64,000 nucleotides of DNA, taken from the NCBI RefSeq assembly GCF_041146395.1, contig NC_091002.1:9480501-9544500 (forward strand), written 5' to 3'. This DNA is from Eulemur rufifrons (Eukaryota > Chordata > Mammalia > Primates > Lemuridae). The translations under genes and the position numbers were made by a program. The notes under the pieces are model-generated. The model did no database searches. It had not been told where the DNA came from and saw only the letters and a list, made by a program, of their open reading frames with translations. This document shows, piece by piece, positions 11,890-23,340 of this stretch (position 1 is its first letter; each line of letters opens with the position of its first letter).

Positions 11890-13810
11890 CACATTCTCCT
11901 CCAGCACCATGAAAAACTTTCAAAAAGTAGTCACAAAAAGGTCTACAAAGCTGGTCTCACGAACTTTCAAAGAGTGGGTATCACAGAGATTACATTCCCT
12001 GACCACAATGCAATCAAGTGAGAATTCACTAATTAAAAGGTTAATTTAAAAATTAAATCAAAAATTTAAAATCGTATTTTGAAATAATACACGGAACAGA
12101 AAGACATGATCATAATGGAATTTAGAGGATTTTCAAACTGACAATTACAAAAATACAATATAGCAAAATTTGTGGGATAGAGCTAAATTATTTAGGGGAA
12201 ATTTTTAAAGTTCTAAATGCATTTCTTAGAAGATAGGCTGAAAGGGAATAGGGTAGGTGTTCATCTTAACCTAGCAAAATTAAAAAACAGAATACACCTT
12301 AAGTACAAAGAAATAAATGATAAAGATGAAAGAAATTTAAAAATATAAGACAAAGATATCACAGAGGAGTTCAACAAAGCCAAAGTTAGATCTTGGGGAG
12401 GAGAAGTAACAAAACTTACAGATTTCTGGAAATATTGACCAAGAAAAAAAAGAGAGGGCACACTGCCCTAGGGATATAAAAATGGAAAACTAGAGTTATC
12501 TAGAATCAGTATTCAGAGAAGTGCCACTGACGTCAGGGACACTGCTCCAGAGGAGCCTGGAGGTAGAGAGGGAGCCCCTGTCATTGTCTCCCCAGCCCCT
12601 GCCCCACCTCATCCCTCTTCAGCAAGGTGGAGAGCTCTGTGTTCCCTGCTGTTTAATCACCAGAGATATGCAGTGCCCTTTATAAGATCTTTAGGCCAAA
12701 ACAGAGGCAGCAAGCTACTAGGCAGTTAGAGGGCGGGGATAGGTGTGGGCAGGGGAGGGCTGTAAAATAAGCCAGTTTGAATAAAGTGAGATTTTTATAT
12801 GCAATTTGATTTTGATAAGGAAGTTCTCAGATCAGGGGCCTTCAGCAACCAAGCTCACAGGAAATGATATCAAGAGAGACCCAACAAAAACTATGAGCAA
12901 AAAAAAATAATGATTTGTATGGAGAAGAAATAGTTTGAAGGTCACTTAATCAGTTTAGTAGCTAGTACCATGGTGTACAGAATTCAGTAGTTAAGACGGG
13001 GGGTTCAAGGTTAATGAGATTAGATTATGGTTAATAGAATGATATAAATTTAGAGAATTTAACCATTATTTGAAATGGGTTATTTAATAAAAATGGTAAT
13101 TAAGAAGAGAAGAAAAGAGGGCACAAATAAAAAATTATTACGAGTGAAATGGAGGCTATGATTACAAATGCTAAGAAGATAAGATGTGAATAATGTTATA
13201 CCAATAAAGTTGGTAACTTAGGTGAAATGCTCAGATGTGCCCAAAACTGTCCAAAACAGAAAGACACCAAAGCTGTCCAAAACAGAAATAGAAAACTTGA
13301 ATAATTGGAAATGAAATCAGCAGTTTAAGATGTTTAAACATAGAAAACAGGCATATCCCATCAACTATTCAAGGAATAGAAAATTCAAAACATACACAAA
13401 CACTTTTAGAAGATTTGAAAACAGAAAATCTTCAACTCGTTTTGTAAGGCTGATGTAATCACGATAGTATAATCAAACAAATACAATATAAGGAAGAAAT
13501 TCAGAAGCCAATCTCTTTCATGAACATATTAATAGAAGCAAAGACCTTAAATACAACGTCGGCAAATCAAATCCAGCAATGTATTAAAAACATGCTTTCT
13601 ATTGGGAGTGCAGCAATGATTCAATATTAGAATGCAATTTATCACACTAACAAATTAATGGGGAAAAATCAAATGATCACCTGTAGATGAAGGAAATGCA
13701 CAAAATAAAATTCAATATCCATTAATGATATATTTAAACTCAAATGAGAAATAGAAGAAAATTTTCTTCATCTGGTAAAGGACAACATATTTAATGGTAA
13801 AATGTTAAAG
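11890..13810 (+). repeat. Diverged old L1 sequence, sense, discontinuous
   Basis: AT-rich sequence. 'CCTGACCACAATGCAATCAAG' near 12000 corresponds to an L1 ORF2 motif region, and 'CTTCATCTGGTAAAGGACAAC' near 13770 looks like later ORF2 sequence. The middle (about 12480-13380) is not clearly L1. No intact frame remains. Confidence 0.5.
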
Positions 13811-15425
13811 GACTCCATGGAGGGGAGGACAGCAAATCAATGGCTGCTCAGGGAGTGAAACAGGATGACTCATTCAGACCAGCCTCTCTCGACTTCGATA
13901 TTCAACCAATCACCCAGGATATTTTGACCTGTGTTATAGCTGCACTTATTGTCCCAACTAGGTTGTCACCATGGTGCAAGGTGGTCTCTATTGGACGGTC
14001 CATCAGGAAGCCAAGAGAAATCACATAGTAGCTAATGTGGCAGGAAGGAATAACAAAAGCCCTGGTGTGGAGAATCACAGTCACTTGCAGTGGGACAGAT
14101 GTGGGCGGGGGGGCACAGGTAGCACCTGCTACTAGGGGCACTGTGGATCCCATGTTATGCTGCTTCATCTAACACAAGTTTGCAGCTGTCCTCCTGGATT
14201 GGTATGAGTAGCTGGGCACATCTGAGCAAGCACCCACACAAAAATAGTGGGCTTCCTCCATTATTAGTCACATTTGGTAAACTGAGGCAACTTACTAACT
14301 CATTCACCTCTTCTAAAACTTTCTTATCCCCCAAGTCAGTGCCAGTCATTCCTCCTGCTGTGAGAACACTTGCCCACCTTTTCTGCTGTAGTCCATATCT
14401 CAGTTATCTGTCCCATCTCCTGCATTACCCAGGCAGGTGCCAACTGGCTTCCATCATCTTCCTGCAGGACTGAGTTGCTTCTTCTAGCTGATGAGTAAAA
14501 ACTTCAGAGACACCATAATTAATCCATCCATTTCTACAATAAACATTTTGAATACCGTCTTAATTTGGATTTCCCAATGGCAGTGTGAGAGAAGAGCTTA
14601 GATGTAGGTAGTTTATTTGGGATCCCCAGAAGCAAGAGTGAGAGAGGGGGCCAAGGAAGAAGGGAAAGCCAACCCAAGGTGGGGGGAATTACCAAGCCCG
14701 GTACCACTGTGGGCAACTGAGACTCAATCCTGTTCCTCTGGGGATGGAAGGCTGAGGCATTTATCTCCAATTAGTTAAAGGTTGCTGTGAAGCAGGTTCG
14801 CTGTGCACTGGTTACCAACTTGTCTGTGTCTGGCAAGACAGAACACCTTCATACTCAACAAGTTACATGAAATAGATTTATTACTTACAGACAGGCAGCA
14901 AGGGACAACAGATTCATTGTGAGCTGGTCCCCCAAGGCTCAGGAAAGCTGCTTGGGGCAGATGGAGTCTCAGCTGTGCATCCCCCACTTACCCCAAAGAT
15001 GAGGGCCACCAGAAAGCAGCATGTCCTGGGTTTTATACCCTGGGGTTATGTGACTCACTGTGCTAAAGCATTGAAGGACATCCTGCTTTTAGTGGGGGAC
15101 TGGAACAGAGCCTGGACTGTTCCAGCTAGCTCCCCCTTATCTCAAGACACTGCATTCCTAGCACATTCTACAGTTATTCTTGAGAAGTACATGCAAGAAA
15201 GGGGACTATGTCAGTCCAAGGGCACCTGGAGACCTAGCGTACAGTTGCACCCTAGGGAAGTTAAATTTCCATGAATGTCCAGGCTGTGCCTGTTCCCAGG
15301 GCTTCCAGAGAAAGTCCCAAGTAAGTCCTAACTAGGATAGCAATGAGCTGCTTGAGGTGGCAGCATTTCTGGGAACTTTCCACCACAACAGGAGAGCTGG
15401 CATTAGAGATGGGCGGAGGGGATAT
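13811..15425. other. Unassigned intergenic sequence, LTR-like in part
   Basis: No gene seen. The 14590-15390 part contains antisense polyadenylation-like TTTATT segments, and its texture recalls an old LTR. I cannot assign a family. Open frames up to 99 codons have no recognised domain. Confidence 0.3.
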
Positions 15426-15429
15426 GGCT

Positions 15430-15760
15430 GCCTACCATGTGCCAGGCAAAGTATTAGATGTTGGGCACACAACAGTGATTAGGAAAGACCACTTCTTTCT
15501 GCTTGTGGAGCTTACATTTTAGTAGCAGAACAAAGAATATACCATTAAACAGGTCAACAAATAAATGATGGGTGTGATGAGTGCTATGAAGAAAATAACA
15601 TAAAGGGTGACAGAACAGAAAATAACTGGGGGAGGTCACTCTACACAAAATGGCCTGAGGAGGTGACATTTGAGCTGAGTCTTCAAGAAAGAATCTGCTA
15701 AGGAAAGACCTGGTGCAAGAGCTTTCCAAGCAGTGAATAGCACATACAAAAGCCCCCGTC
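15430..15760 (+). repeat. Ancient mammalian interspersed repeat, family not named
   Basis: 'CTACCATGTGCCAGGCAAAG', 'GTGGAGCTTACATTTTAGTAG', 'AGTGCTATGAAGAAAATAAC' and 'GAGGTGACATTTGAGCTGAG' appear in the order typical of a very common ancient mammalian repeat. The minus-strand 103-codon frame over it is a by-product. Confidence 0.55.
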
Positions 15761-15892
15761 AACAAAAAGTTTTTGCTTTGACAAATTCTAGAAACTCTAA
15801 GAGTGAAATATGGTGAAGAGGGAGGAAGCAGTAAGACATGTTATGAATGAGGCAGAAGGAAGCAGGGCCATCACAATTCTAAAAACAGGGAT

Positions 15893-16200
15893 CTCAAAAT
15901 ATGAGAAAAAAATGTAAATTAAAACTGTGAGATACAGTTCTGTAATTATTGGATGGCAAAAATCCAAAAGCTTGGAAATACTCCAGTGGTGAAAATGTGA
16001 GGAAACCCAGACTCTTAAACATCCTTTGCATGGAAGTGTAAATTAGTACAATGGGGGGGGGGGGGGTGGAATTTAGCCACGTCTCTAGCCACTTCCACTT
16101 CTAAGGATTTTTCCTACAGATATACCTACACAAGTGCACAAAGATAGTCATTGGCATGCTGTAGCATTATTCATAATAGCAAACAACTGGAGGTCCAAAC
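15893..16200 (+). repeat. Old L1 3' region, sense, with a 14-G run
   Basis: Resembles the L1 segment with 'GGATGGCAAAAATCCAAAAGC' and 'ATTATTCATAATAGCAAAC'. A homopolymer of 14 G at 16053-16066 interrupts it; its length may be a sequencing or polymorphism issue. Confidence 0.6.
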
Positions 16201-16800
16201 TCTTAAGGTCCATCAACAAGGGCCCATATAGGCTAACTGGTGTAATAACCAAACGTCAGTGGTTTGACCAGACAAGGGCGGGCGGCCTTCCACTGGTGAT
16301 TCAGCAGGCGGACCCCATGCCCCAGTTGCCAGTCCTAGTTTATGGACGTTGTCCCGCATCCCATATAGTTAGCACCCATTCACTCTCAGAAGTGTCTCTC
16401 CTGACAATAAATGTATGACCACACGGCATTCAGGAACCCAGACTTCTTCCAACAACGGCTCTCCCAGGATCCCCTGATACGTGGCCATCCTCTAGGACCC
16501 AGCCTGGAAAGAGCGCACCCACACATCTCACTGGCCAGGCGACGTCACGTGAGCAGGGGAAGCCGGGAAAGGGGCTCTAGTCCTGGCGGGAAGAAAAGGC
16601 GACGGGTTTGGGAGGATCCGGGCAGTCCCCACACCACCAGGGTCCCTAAGTAAACTGGGCCTGTATTCCAGGACTGTCAGGAGCCGGCAACCTTGGTGGC
16701 TTCTAGGAAGACATCAGAAAATGGGGCTAAGAAGTGGGGAACTCTCGATCACACTGCCTACTCTGTGTGGTTGCATTTTCTATCATGTATTATCTTTAAT
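16201..16800. other. Unassigned sequence upstream of the ENTPD6 promoter
   Basis: About 600 bases with no recognised gene or repeat. GC content rises in the second half, with a GACGTCACGTGAG stretch at about 16541-16553 that could bind CREB/ATF or E-box factors. Confidence 0.35.
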
Positions 16801-16818
16801 AAAAAAAAAAAAAAAAAG

Positions 16819-17159
16819 GCCATTCACGGTGGCTCACGCCTGTAATCCTAGCACTCTGGGAGGCCGAGGCAGGAGGATTGCTTGAGCTCAGGAGTTCCAA
16901 ACCAGCCTGAGCAAGAGCGAGACCCCGTCTCTACTAAAAATAGAAAAAAAAAAAAAAGTTAGCCAGTCAACTAAAAATAGAAACAAAAAATTAGCCAGGC
17001 GTGGTGACTCGCGCCTGTGGTCGCGGCTACTCGGGAGGCTGAGGCAGGAGGATTGCTTGAGCCCAGGAGTTTGAGGTTGCTGTGAGCTAGGCTGACGCCT
17101 CGGCACTCACTCTAGCCGGGCAACAAAGCGAGACTCCGTCGCAAAAAAAAAAAAAAAAA
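16819..17159 (+). mobile_element. Alu element, sense, strepsirrhine type
   Basis: Complete element from GGCCATTCACGGTGGCTCACG to an A17 tail. It has the doubled 'CAACTAAAAATAGAAAC' linker. It lies directly upstream of the ENTPD6 CpG island. Confidence 0.92.
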
Positions 17160-17199
17160 GCAAATTTAGATGTTGAGGAATACGGGGAAATTCCACAGG

Positions 17200-17700
17200 C
17201 CAAAGTTATAAGGTTGTGGTAACTCCCCTGCCAGCCACAGCAGGGCGGGCTCCTCCGCGCCGTGAGAAAATCGGTCAACACGACCCTGCAACCAGGCAGT
17301 CGAGGGGCTGCAGCTGACACCCAGCGCCCGAGCAGCCGAGGCGCGGCCAAAGAAAGAGAACCGCGCCTGCGCAGCTGGGCCCGCCCCGGTTGCGCCTGCG
17401 CGATTCGGCCCGCATCGCCCCGCCCAGCCCGTGACGCGGCGTGCTTGTGGGCGGGGCCCCGGCTCGCCGGATTTGTGGGGTCGTATCCCCCAGGTGTAGG
17501 CTGTCGTGGCCCCGGCCGGGCGGGAGAGCAGGACGCCAGTTTCTGTCGGCCTCCTGCTACCCAGGGAACGTCACCCGCCACCGTAGTGGGCAGAGGACGT
17601 TGTTCAGGGTAAGCGGCGGGCCGGGGGCTCATGCGGGGGCGGCGGAGTCTGCCGGCCAGGGATAACTGCAGGTGGGCCTCCTCGCGCGCAATTGCGGGTC
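17200..17700 (+). promoter_or_regulatory. ENTPD6: CpG-island promoter of ENTPD6
   Basis: CpG-dense block without a TATA box. It holds two NRF1-like sites, GCGCCTGCGCA at 17363-17373 and GCGCCTGCGCG at 17392-17402, and GC boxes (CCGCCCC near 17381, CCCCGCCC near 17418). It immediately precedes a consensus splice donor at 17609. This is the only CpG island upstream of the ENTPD6 coding exons in the window. Confidence 0.8.
17420..17608 (+). other. ENTPD6: ENTPD6 exon 1, 5' untranslated (start approximate)
   Basis: GC-rich sequence ending ...GTTCAGG before the donor GTAAGC at 17609. The transcription start is a guess within the CpG island. There is no frame here that continues into the ENTPD6 coding sequence, so the exon is taken as non-coding. 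Confidence 0.6.
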
Positions 17701-19684
17701 CCCTGGAGGCGGAGGCCGGAGCGGAGGAGGGTCTGGGTCCCCCAGGGTGCAGAAGCACTCCGGGTCTCTCCCCTCTTGCTACCTTCCTGTCCTGCTCCAT
17801 TAGGCCTCCCTGGACTTCTGGACTCCACTGACCCGTCGGGGGCGAGTTCAGTGTTCTGGGCAACAGGGTGGGTCAGATAGCAGAGTCTCTACTCCTAGGG
17901 ATCCCACAGTCCTCCTGCATTCATTCATTCATTCAACCTGCATTTGCTGACCCGCCCCCAGCTCAGTACAGGGGCAGACACAAGCACAGGGGCAGGCCCG
18001 GCCAGTCTTGGATCTCACAGCCCAGCGTAGCAGTTTCTGGGAAACAGGTAAGGTCATGCTGTTCAAACAATACTGAGGATGTGAGGACCATTAACTCCGC
18101 AATTGGTGTGGTGACCAGAGGCTCTCATACGTGGTCAGGCTGGTTCTAAGTGAGCTGACCTGCGAGCCGCCAGTGCTCCAGACTGAGGGAGGGAGAGGAG
18201 AGGCCCCGAGGTGGACAGAGCTGGACACTGGACTGTCCTCAAGGGTGGAAGAGGAAGGAGAGATGGGAGGGGCCAAGGTACCGTGAAAGGGAGGGTTTTT
18301 TTTATTTTAGGTTTTAGGTGCAGCTGCAAGTGCAAAGAGGAAAGGAATCAGCTGCCAGGAAGTGCCTGGGCAGTTCTTGGTGTCCCTCCAGGCACCTGTG
18401 TTTCAGTATAATGTGTACTGAGCCACACATCCTACGTCATACAGGATAAGGCAGAAGTCTCGGCCCATGGCCCCCATTGGGGAAATCTAGAACCTCTGGA
18501 AAGGAGGTTTCTTGGGAAGAGGTGGATGGTGAATGTGCTCACAAGGGCTCTTCCTCCTGCCAGCTGTGCAAGGGAGTTCCCTGTTGGTGTTACCATTGTG
18601 TTGACAGTGTAGTCATTTTTGGAAAAGCTGGCAAAGGTATTACAAATTCAGAAATTGTTGTTTGTCCCACTCCCCTTGCCCTCAGAAGAGTCACTTGGCT
18701 AATACGGTGTGTGTCTGTCTCCCTCCTGGAGCCTCACGTGAAGAACCAGAGAGGTGGACAGCCCTTTGCATAAAGAGTTCTGGAAGTGCCTCCCCTCCCA
18801 CTGCATCCTGTGAAAAGGAAACAGTAGATGGTGTTGACAGAATGATTCGAGTGGGATTTTTTTTCCTGAGAAGGGGAGAAAAGTCCATTTAAACCTACCA
18901 GGAGAATGAGTGGTGGTTTGCTAATGTGCTTTATTTTTGATACGTTTTCAAGCATGCGCTGTGGCAGTCAGTTGCGATCGTGGCCCTTTGGTTTACCTGA
19001 ACTGAAAACCTGGAAGGAACTGGCCAACAGATTAGGCAACCACCGATCCAAATCAAATAGAGCTTGTATTTCCAAGAGCTGGCCTGTCTTCCCCAGCTCC
19101 TAGAAAGCTAGCCAGGGGACAGTGCAGGCTCCCGCCTGGGCAACTCTGCTCCACATTCAGATTCTCCTCTCTGACTCCTGCCCCCACCTGGCAGAGAATG
19201 GCCCCTGGCAGAAGCCACACCTCTCTGTTTGCCTTTGTGGTACCCTTCTTCTTACCACTGCCTCCCCCTCAGTCCCTCCTGACTACCTTCCTTACAGCCT
19301 TACCCTACACTCCTTTAAAGGACAGACTAAACTGAGCTTGAGTTGTTTTCCACACTGACCTTCTCAGGGAGGACATGATCAACACATACACACTGTGGCC
19401 TTAGTGGTACCCACAGAAAAATGTGGTTTGCCCCTCCTGCAGGTGTGTTAGCTGTAGACAAACACCTTAGCCTAGTGAAATGAAATCGGTGTTTAGATTT
19501 GGGCCTCAAAAGTCACGGAAGTGGCCTAGTTCTACACTCCCATGTGATATCGTGTTCCGTTTGGGCTCTGTTTATGCCATCCTGAACTTTTTGGTGTGTA
19601 ACCTTAATACTTATGTGTATGGAAGGTCATATGAGTGGTGTTTGGTTGTCTAAAGTAGAGTCTTGTATTTGTAGGGCAAGTGAA
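17609..19684. other. ENTPD6 intron 1, first part
   Basis: About 2 kb of intronic sequence. At 17915-18030 there is a (TTCA)n-led fragment of an ancient mammalian repeat. A possible splice pair (acceptor AG at 17960-17961, donor GTAAGG at 18048) would make an 86-base cryptic exon, but it lies within that repeat. No other gene is seen. Confidence 0.4.
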
Positions 19685-19880
19685 GTGATAAAGCACCTTC
19701 AACCTGGAGACGAAGCCAGGAACTGTGGTTTGTACTCCACCACGTGCCAGCCGTGCAGTCTCAGGCAAGTCTATTTCCAGACATTCTCGGGGCTGTGGTG
19801 CAGTCTTATGCAAAATGAAGGCAATGATACTAGCCTTGTGTGGCCCTGGACACAGAAGATGACATATGTAAAGGATATTT
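19685..19880 (+). repeat. MIR SINE, sense, diverged
   Basis: Order of MIR features: 'GCCAGGAACTGTGGTTTG', 'CAGTCTCAGGCAAGTCTATTT', 'CAAAATGAAGGCAATGATAC'. Old and interrupted. Confidence 0.6.
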
Positions 19881-20029
19881 TTTTAATGGGTAGACAAATT
19901 TAATAGAGAACAAACTTTGCCTCAATTTGATATGCCACCTGTTAATCTGATCACGTAGAATAGGGTTCTTAAACCAACATTGGACATAGGACTTGATTAT
20001 GTAAAGAGGGTTTTATAAAACCGTTCCAG

Positions 20030-20650
20030 ATCCATATCGATGTGGTGACGTCATGCTCTCCCCCAGGCCTTAAGCCACGGTGCCCCAACAGACCGCTCTT
20101 CTTCTCTATGCAGGCGCCTGGCCTACTCCTCCCTGCCTGGGGCGGGGGTGCAGAATCCGAGGCCCTCACTCCCACCCTCTGCCTCGGGGCATTGGCAGGG
20201 TTGGTGGTCCTCTTGACGCAGGGGGCACTCCTCTGGCCCCTTGTGGTTGTTGCCTTGGAAGTGACCCCTTGGGGGGCGGGGGGAGGTGCTGTCCCAGTCA
20301 CGTGCCACCTGGGCGCCTTGGGGTTGGGTCTGCCTTGCCCTTTGTGTGTTGTTCTTTGTGTGGTGCTCGAGGCCCAGCAGTGACACTGTCTCTGGTCCCC
20401 GCTGCAGAGTCTGCTGCGTGTGTCCCCGAGGGGGCGTTGGGGGGCGTCATGTGTCGAGGCTATGGGCAGAGGCGCCCTCCTTGCACGGGGGCAGGGTGTT
20501 GCCTCGTGTCCCCACGGCGGCGGACTGAACAGTGAGTGCAGAGTGCAGGCCTCATGTTCCCTGTGTGGGGTGTGCATAGTCATGTGGGCGATCTCGGCCG
20601 GCGACTTTTAAAAAAAATTGTAGATATTAATTAAATTAAAAAAAAAAAAA
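20030..20650 (+). mobile_element. GC-rich retrocopy of an unidentified transcript
   Basis: A CpG-containing, GC-rich insert of about 620 bases in AT-balanced intronic DNA. It ends in AT-rich sequence and a run of 13 A at about 20638-20650. It is flanked by an imperfect target-site duplication, AAAACCGTTCCAG at 20017-20029 and AAAACCTGTTCCAG at 20647-20660. The left target TTTTAT/AAAACC fits an L1 endonuclease nick. These are the marks of L1-mediated retrotransposition in the plus orientation. It holds open frames of 113 and 151 codons (20042-20383, 20080-20535) and a 204-codon frame on the other strand. I recognise none as a known protein, and the frames may only reflect GC richness. It may be a processed pseudogene 3' part or a non-autonomous element. 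Confidence 0.6.
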
Positions 20651-20660
20651 CCTGTTCCAG

Positions 20661-21649
20661 TTATGTTGTTAGTATTGCTTTTGTGTCCTCACTGTTCATT
20701 TCCGGCAATAAACGCTTCAGAACTTTCTCTATAAATACCTTTAATTAAGCATTTAACGATTACTTAGGAACCTGAAACTTGAGGGATGGTAACTAGCAAA
20801 GGGAGGCCTTTCAGAGAGGCAGCTGTAGGGTGAGATCAGCCGCCTCAGGGCGGACATTCCACACGCCCTGTCTCCTCTCCTGATCTCAGCTCACATCTCC
20901 CCAGGCGCCAGCCCCAAGCCTGTCACCTCTCACAGCATCAGTCCTGTTCCTGCCTGGTGTCCTGCTGTCATATTAAACTCAGTGTGTGGAAACCTGGTCA
21001 CTGCAGCCTCCTGCCAAACAGCTCCTCCCAAACTGCCTGCACCTGGGTCTGGAGCATCCCCAGTGCCTGCCCCTTCCTCTCACTGCCTCTTCTGCCTCAG
21101 TAGCTTCTGAGCCCCAGCTGGCCTCTCCAGTGTTGGCTGAGCAGCTGCTGGGCCTTGTGTTGGTGTTGGAGGTTCTAGGATGAGTGAGCTGGTCCCTGTT
21201 CCCACTGAGATGCCATCTAACCAGAGGGGAGAGAGGCCTGAAAGAACAACTCCACATATAATTTTTTGGGAAGGTGTGTGGAGCACCAAGAAGCCCAAGG
21301 GAGGAGTCCGTAGCGGCCATGCTTCAGGGCAGTAGTAAATAAACATCTTGGGGAGGTTTGCAGGGGTATGGAGAAAGGACCAAAGGAATAGGATGCTAAA
21401 ACAAACAAACAAACAAACAAACAAAAAAACCAGAACATTTAAATTTAAGGCAGGAAGAATCTCAGTGAAGCATGACCTGTCACCTTTGTTGAGAGAGTGA
21501 GGCCTGAGCATGACCAGAACTTGAAAACAGGTTGAATGTTTCGCAATGAGCAAGCCCTGCCCTTTTCCTCCCCACCCCCTCTCCCCAACTACCTTAAGTC
21601 CTGCACCCACTGAACTCCTTTGCATTACCTGGCTGGCCTCAGAGCTATT
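20661..21649. other. ENTPD6 intron 1, unassigned part
   Basis: No gene seen. The (AAAC)n simple repeat at 21398-21424 creates a long minus-strand frame (21080-21625, 181 codons) with a phenylalanine- and valine-rich repeat, which is not a convincing gene. Confidence 0.4.
21396..21430. repeat. (AAAC)n microsatellite
   Basis: About seven AAAC units followed by a short A run. Confidence 0.9.
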
Positions 21650-22466
21650 GAAGGATTTTTATTTTTATAAAATACATACATAATGTAAAATTTACCATTT
21701 CAACCATTTTTAAATGTACAGTTCTGTGGCATTAAGTACATTTACACTGTTAGGCAAGCATAACCACCATCTATCCACAGAACTTTTTCCTCTCCCCCAA
21801 CTGAAGCTCTGTCCCTGTATCTCCTCATCCCCTTCCCCCCAGCCCCTGGCAACCACCATTCCACTTTCTGTCTCTGAATCTGACTACTCTGGGTACCTCA
21901 TATAAGTGGAATCAAACAATAATTGTCTTTTTTGTGACTGGCTTATTTCACCTAGAAAAATGTCTTTATTCATGTTGTGGCATGTATCAAAATTTCCTTC
22001 CTTTTTAAGACTAATATTCTATTATATGTATATACCATATTTTATTTATCCATTCATCTGTGCATGGACACTTGGATTGCTTTTTTGGATATATACCCAG
22101 AAGTGAGACTGCTGGACACTGTCCCCCACAGCAGCTGCACCATGTTACTTTCCCACCAGCAGTGCACAAGGGTTCCAGCTTCTCCACATCCTCACCAACA
22201 CTTACGTTCTGTTTGTTTGGTAGTGGCCACCCTAATGGATATGAGGTGATATCTCATTGTGGTTGTGCATTTCTCTAATGATTAGTCATGTTGAGCATCG
22301 TTTCATATGCTTATTGGCCATCTGCATATCTTCTTTGGAGAAATGTGTTTGCCCAGTTTTTAATCGAATTACTATTTTTCTTGTTGAGTTTTAGGATTCC
22401 TTTATTGATTCTGATTATTAATCCCTTATCAGATCACATGTATGGTTTGCATATTTTCTCCCATGC

Positions 22467-22472
<6 letters not shown>

Positions 22473-22499
<27 letters not shown>

Positions 22500-22824
22500 T
22501 TTTGAGACAGAGTCTCACTCTGTTGCCTGGGCTAGAGTGAGTACCATGGCGTCAGCCTAGCTCACAGCAACCTCAAACTCCTGGGTTTAAGTGATCCTCC
22601 TGCTTCAGCCTCCTGAGTAGCTGGGACTACAGGCATGTGCCACCATGCCCGGCTAATATTTTCTATATATATTTTTAGCTGTCCATATAATTTCTTTCTA
22701 TTTTTAGTAGAGACGGGGTCTCACTCTTACTCAGGCTGATCTCGAACTCCTGAGCTCAAACAATCCGCCCGCCTCGGCCTCCCAGAGTGCTAGGATTATA
22801 GGCGTGAGCCACCGCGCCCTGCTG
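22473..22824 (-). mobile_element. Alu element, antisense, strepsirrhine type
   Basis: Inserted in the antisense L1 with an 11-bp target-site duplication CATGCCTTTTC (22462-22472 and 22825-22835). It has the doubled middle linker. Confidence 0.95.
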
Positions 22825-23340
22825 CATGCCTTTTCATTTTGTGGTTATTTTCTTTGCCATGCAGAAGTCTTTTAGCTATGCAATCCCACTTGTTTATTTT
22901 TGCTTTTTTTGCCTGTGCTTTTGGTGTCGTATCCAAGAAACCATTGCCAAATGCAATGCCATGAAGCTTTTTCCCCATGTTTTCTTGTAGAAACATTATA
23001 AGTCTTACATGTAGGTCTCTAATCCATTTTTAATTCATTTCTCAACTTCATTCTTTCACATGTGGATATCTAGTTTTCCCAATACCATTTATAGAAGACA
23101 CTGTTTCTCCATTGTGTGATCTTGGCACCCTTGTCAAAGATTATTTGACCATATATATGAGGGTTTATTTCTGGGCTTTCTGTTCTGTTCCATTGGTCTA
23201 TGTGTCTTGTCTTTATGCCAGTACCACCTTTTTTTATTTATTGTAGCTTTGTAATATGTTTTGAAATCAGAATATGTGAAGTCTCCAACTTTCTTCTTTT
23301 TCAGATTGTTTTGGCAGTTTGGAGTACCTTGAAATTCCAT
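22796..23340 (-). pseudogene. L1 ORF2 C-terminal remnant
   Basis: Minus-strand peptides at 23134-23340 ('[19 protein letters not shown]', 'RPMEQNRKP') and 22835-22996 ('TPKAQAKKAKINKWD') match the C-terminal part of the L1 ORF2 protein downstream of the reverse transcriptase. The fragments lie in different frames, and an Alu interrupts the end. Confidence 0.75.

Noticed and set aside
17087..17863. 258-codon minus-strand open frame across the ENTPD6 CpG island
   Set aside because: GC-rich islands lack stop codons by chance. The C-terminal part runs into antisense Alu sequence, and there is no recognisable domain.
19969..20583. 204-codon minus-strand open frame over the GC-rich retrocopy
   Set aside because: The poly-A tail shows the inserted transcript is in the plus orientation. 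The minus frame starts outside any promoter and has no known domain.
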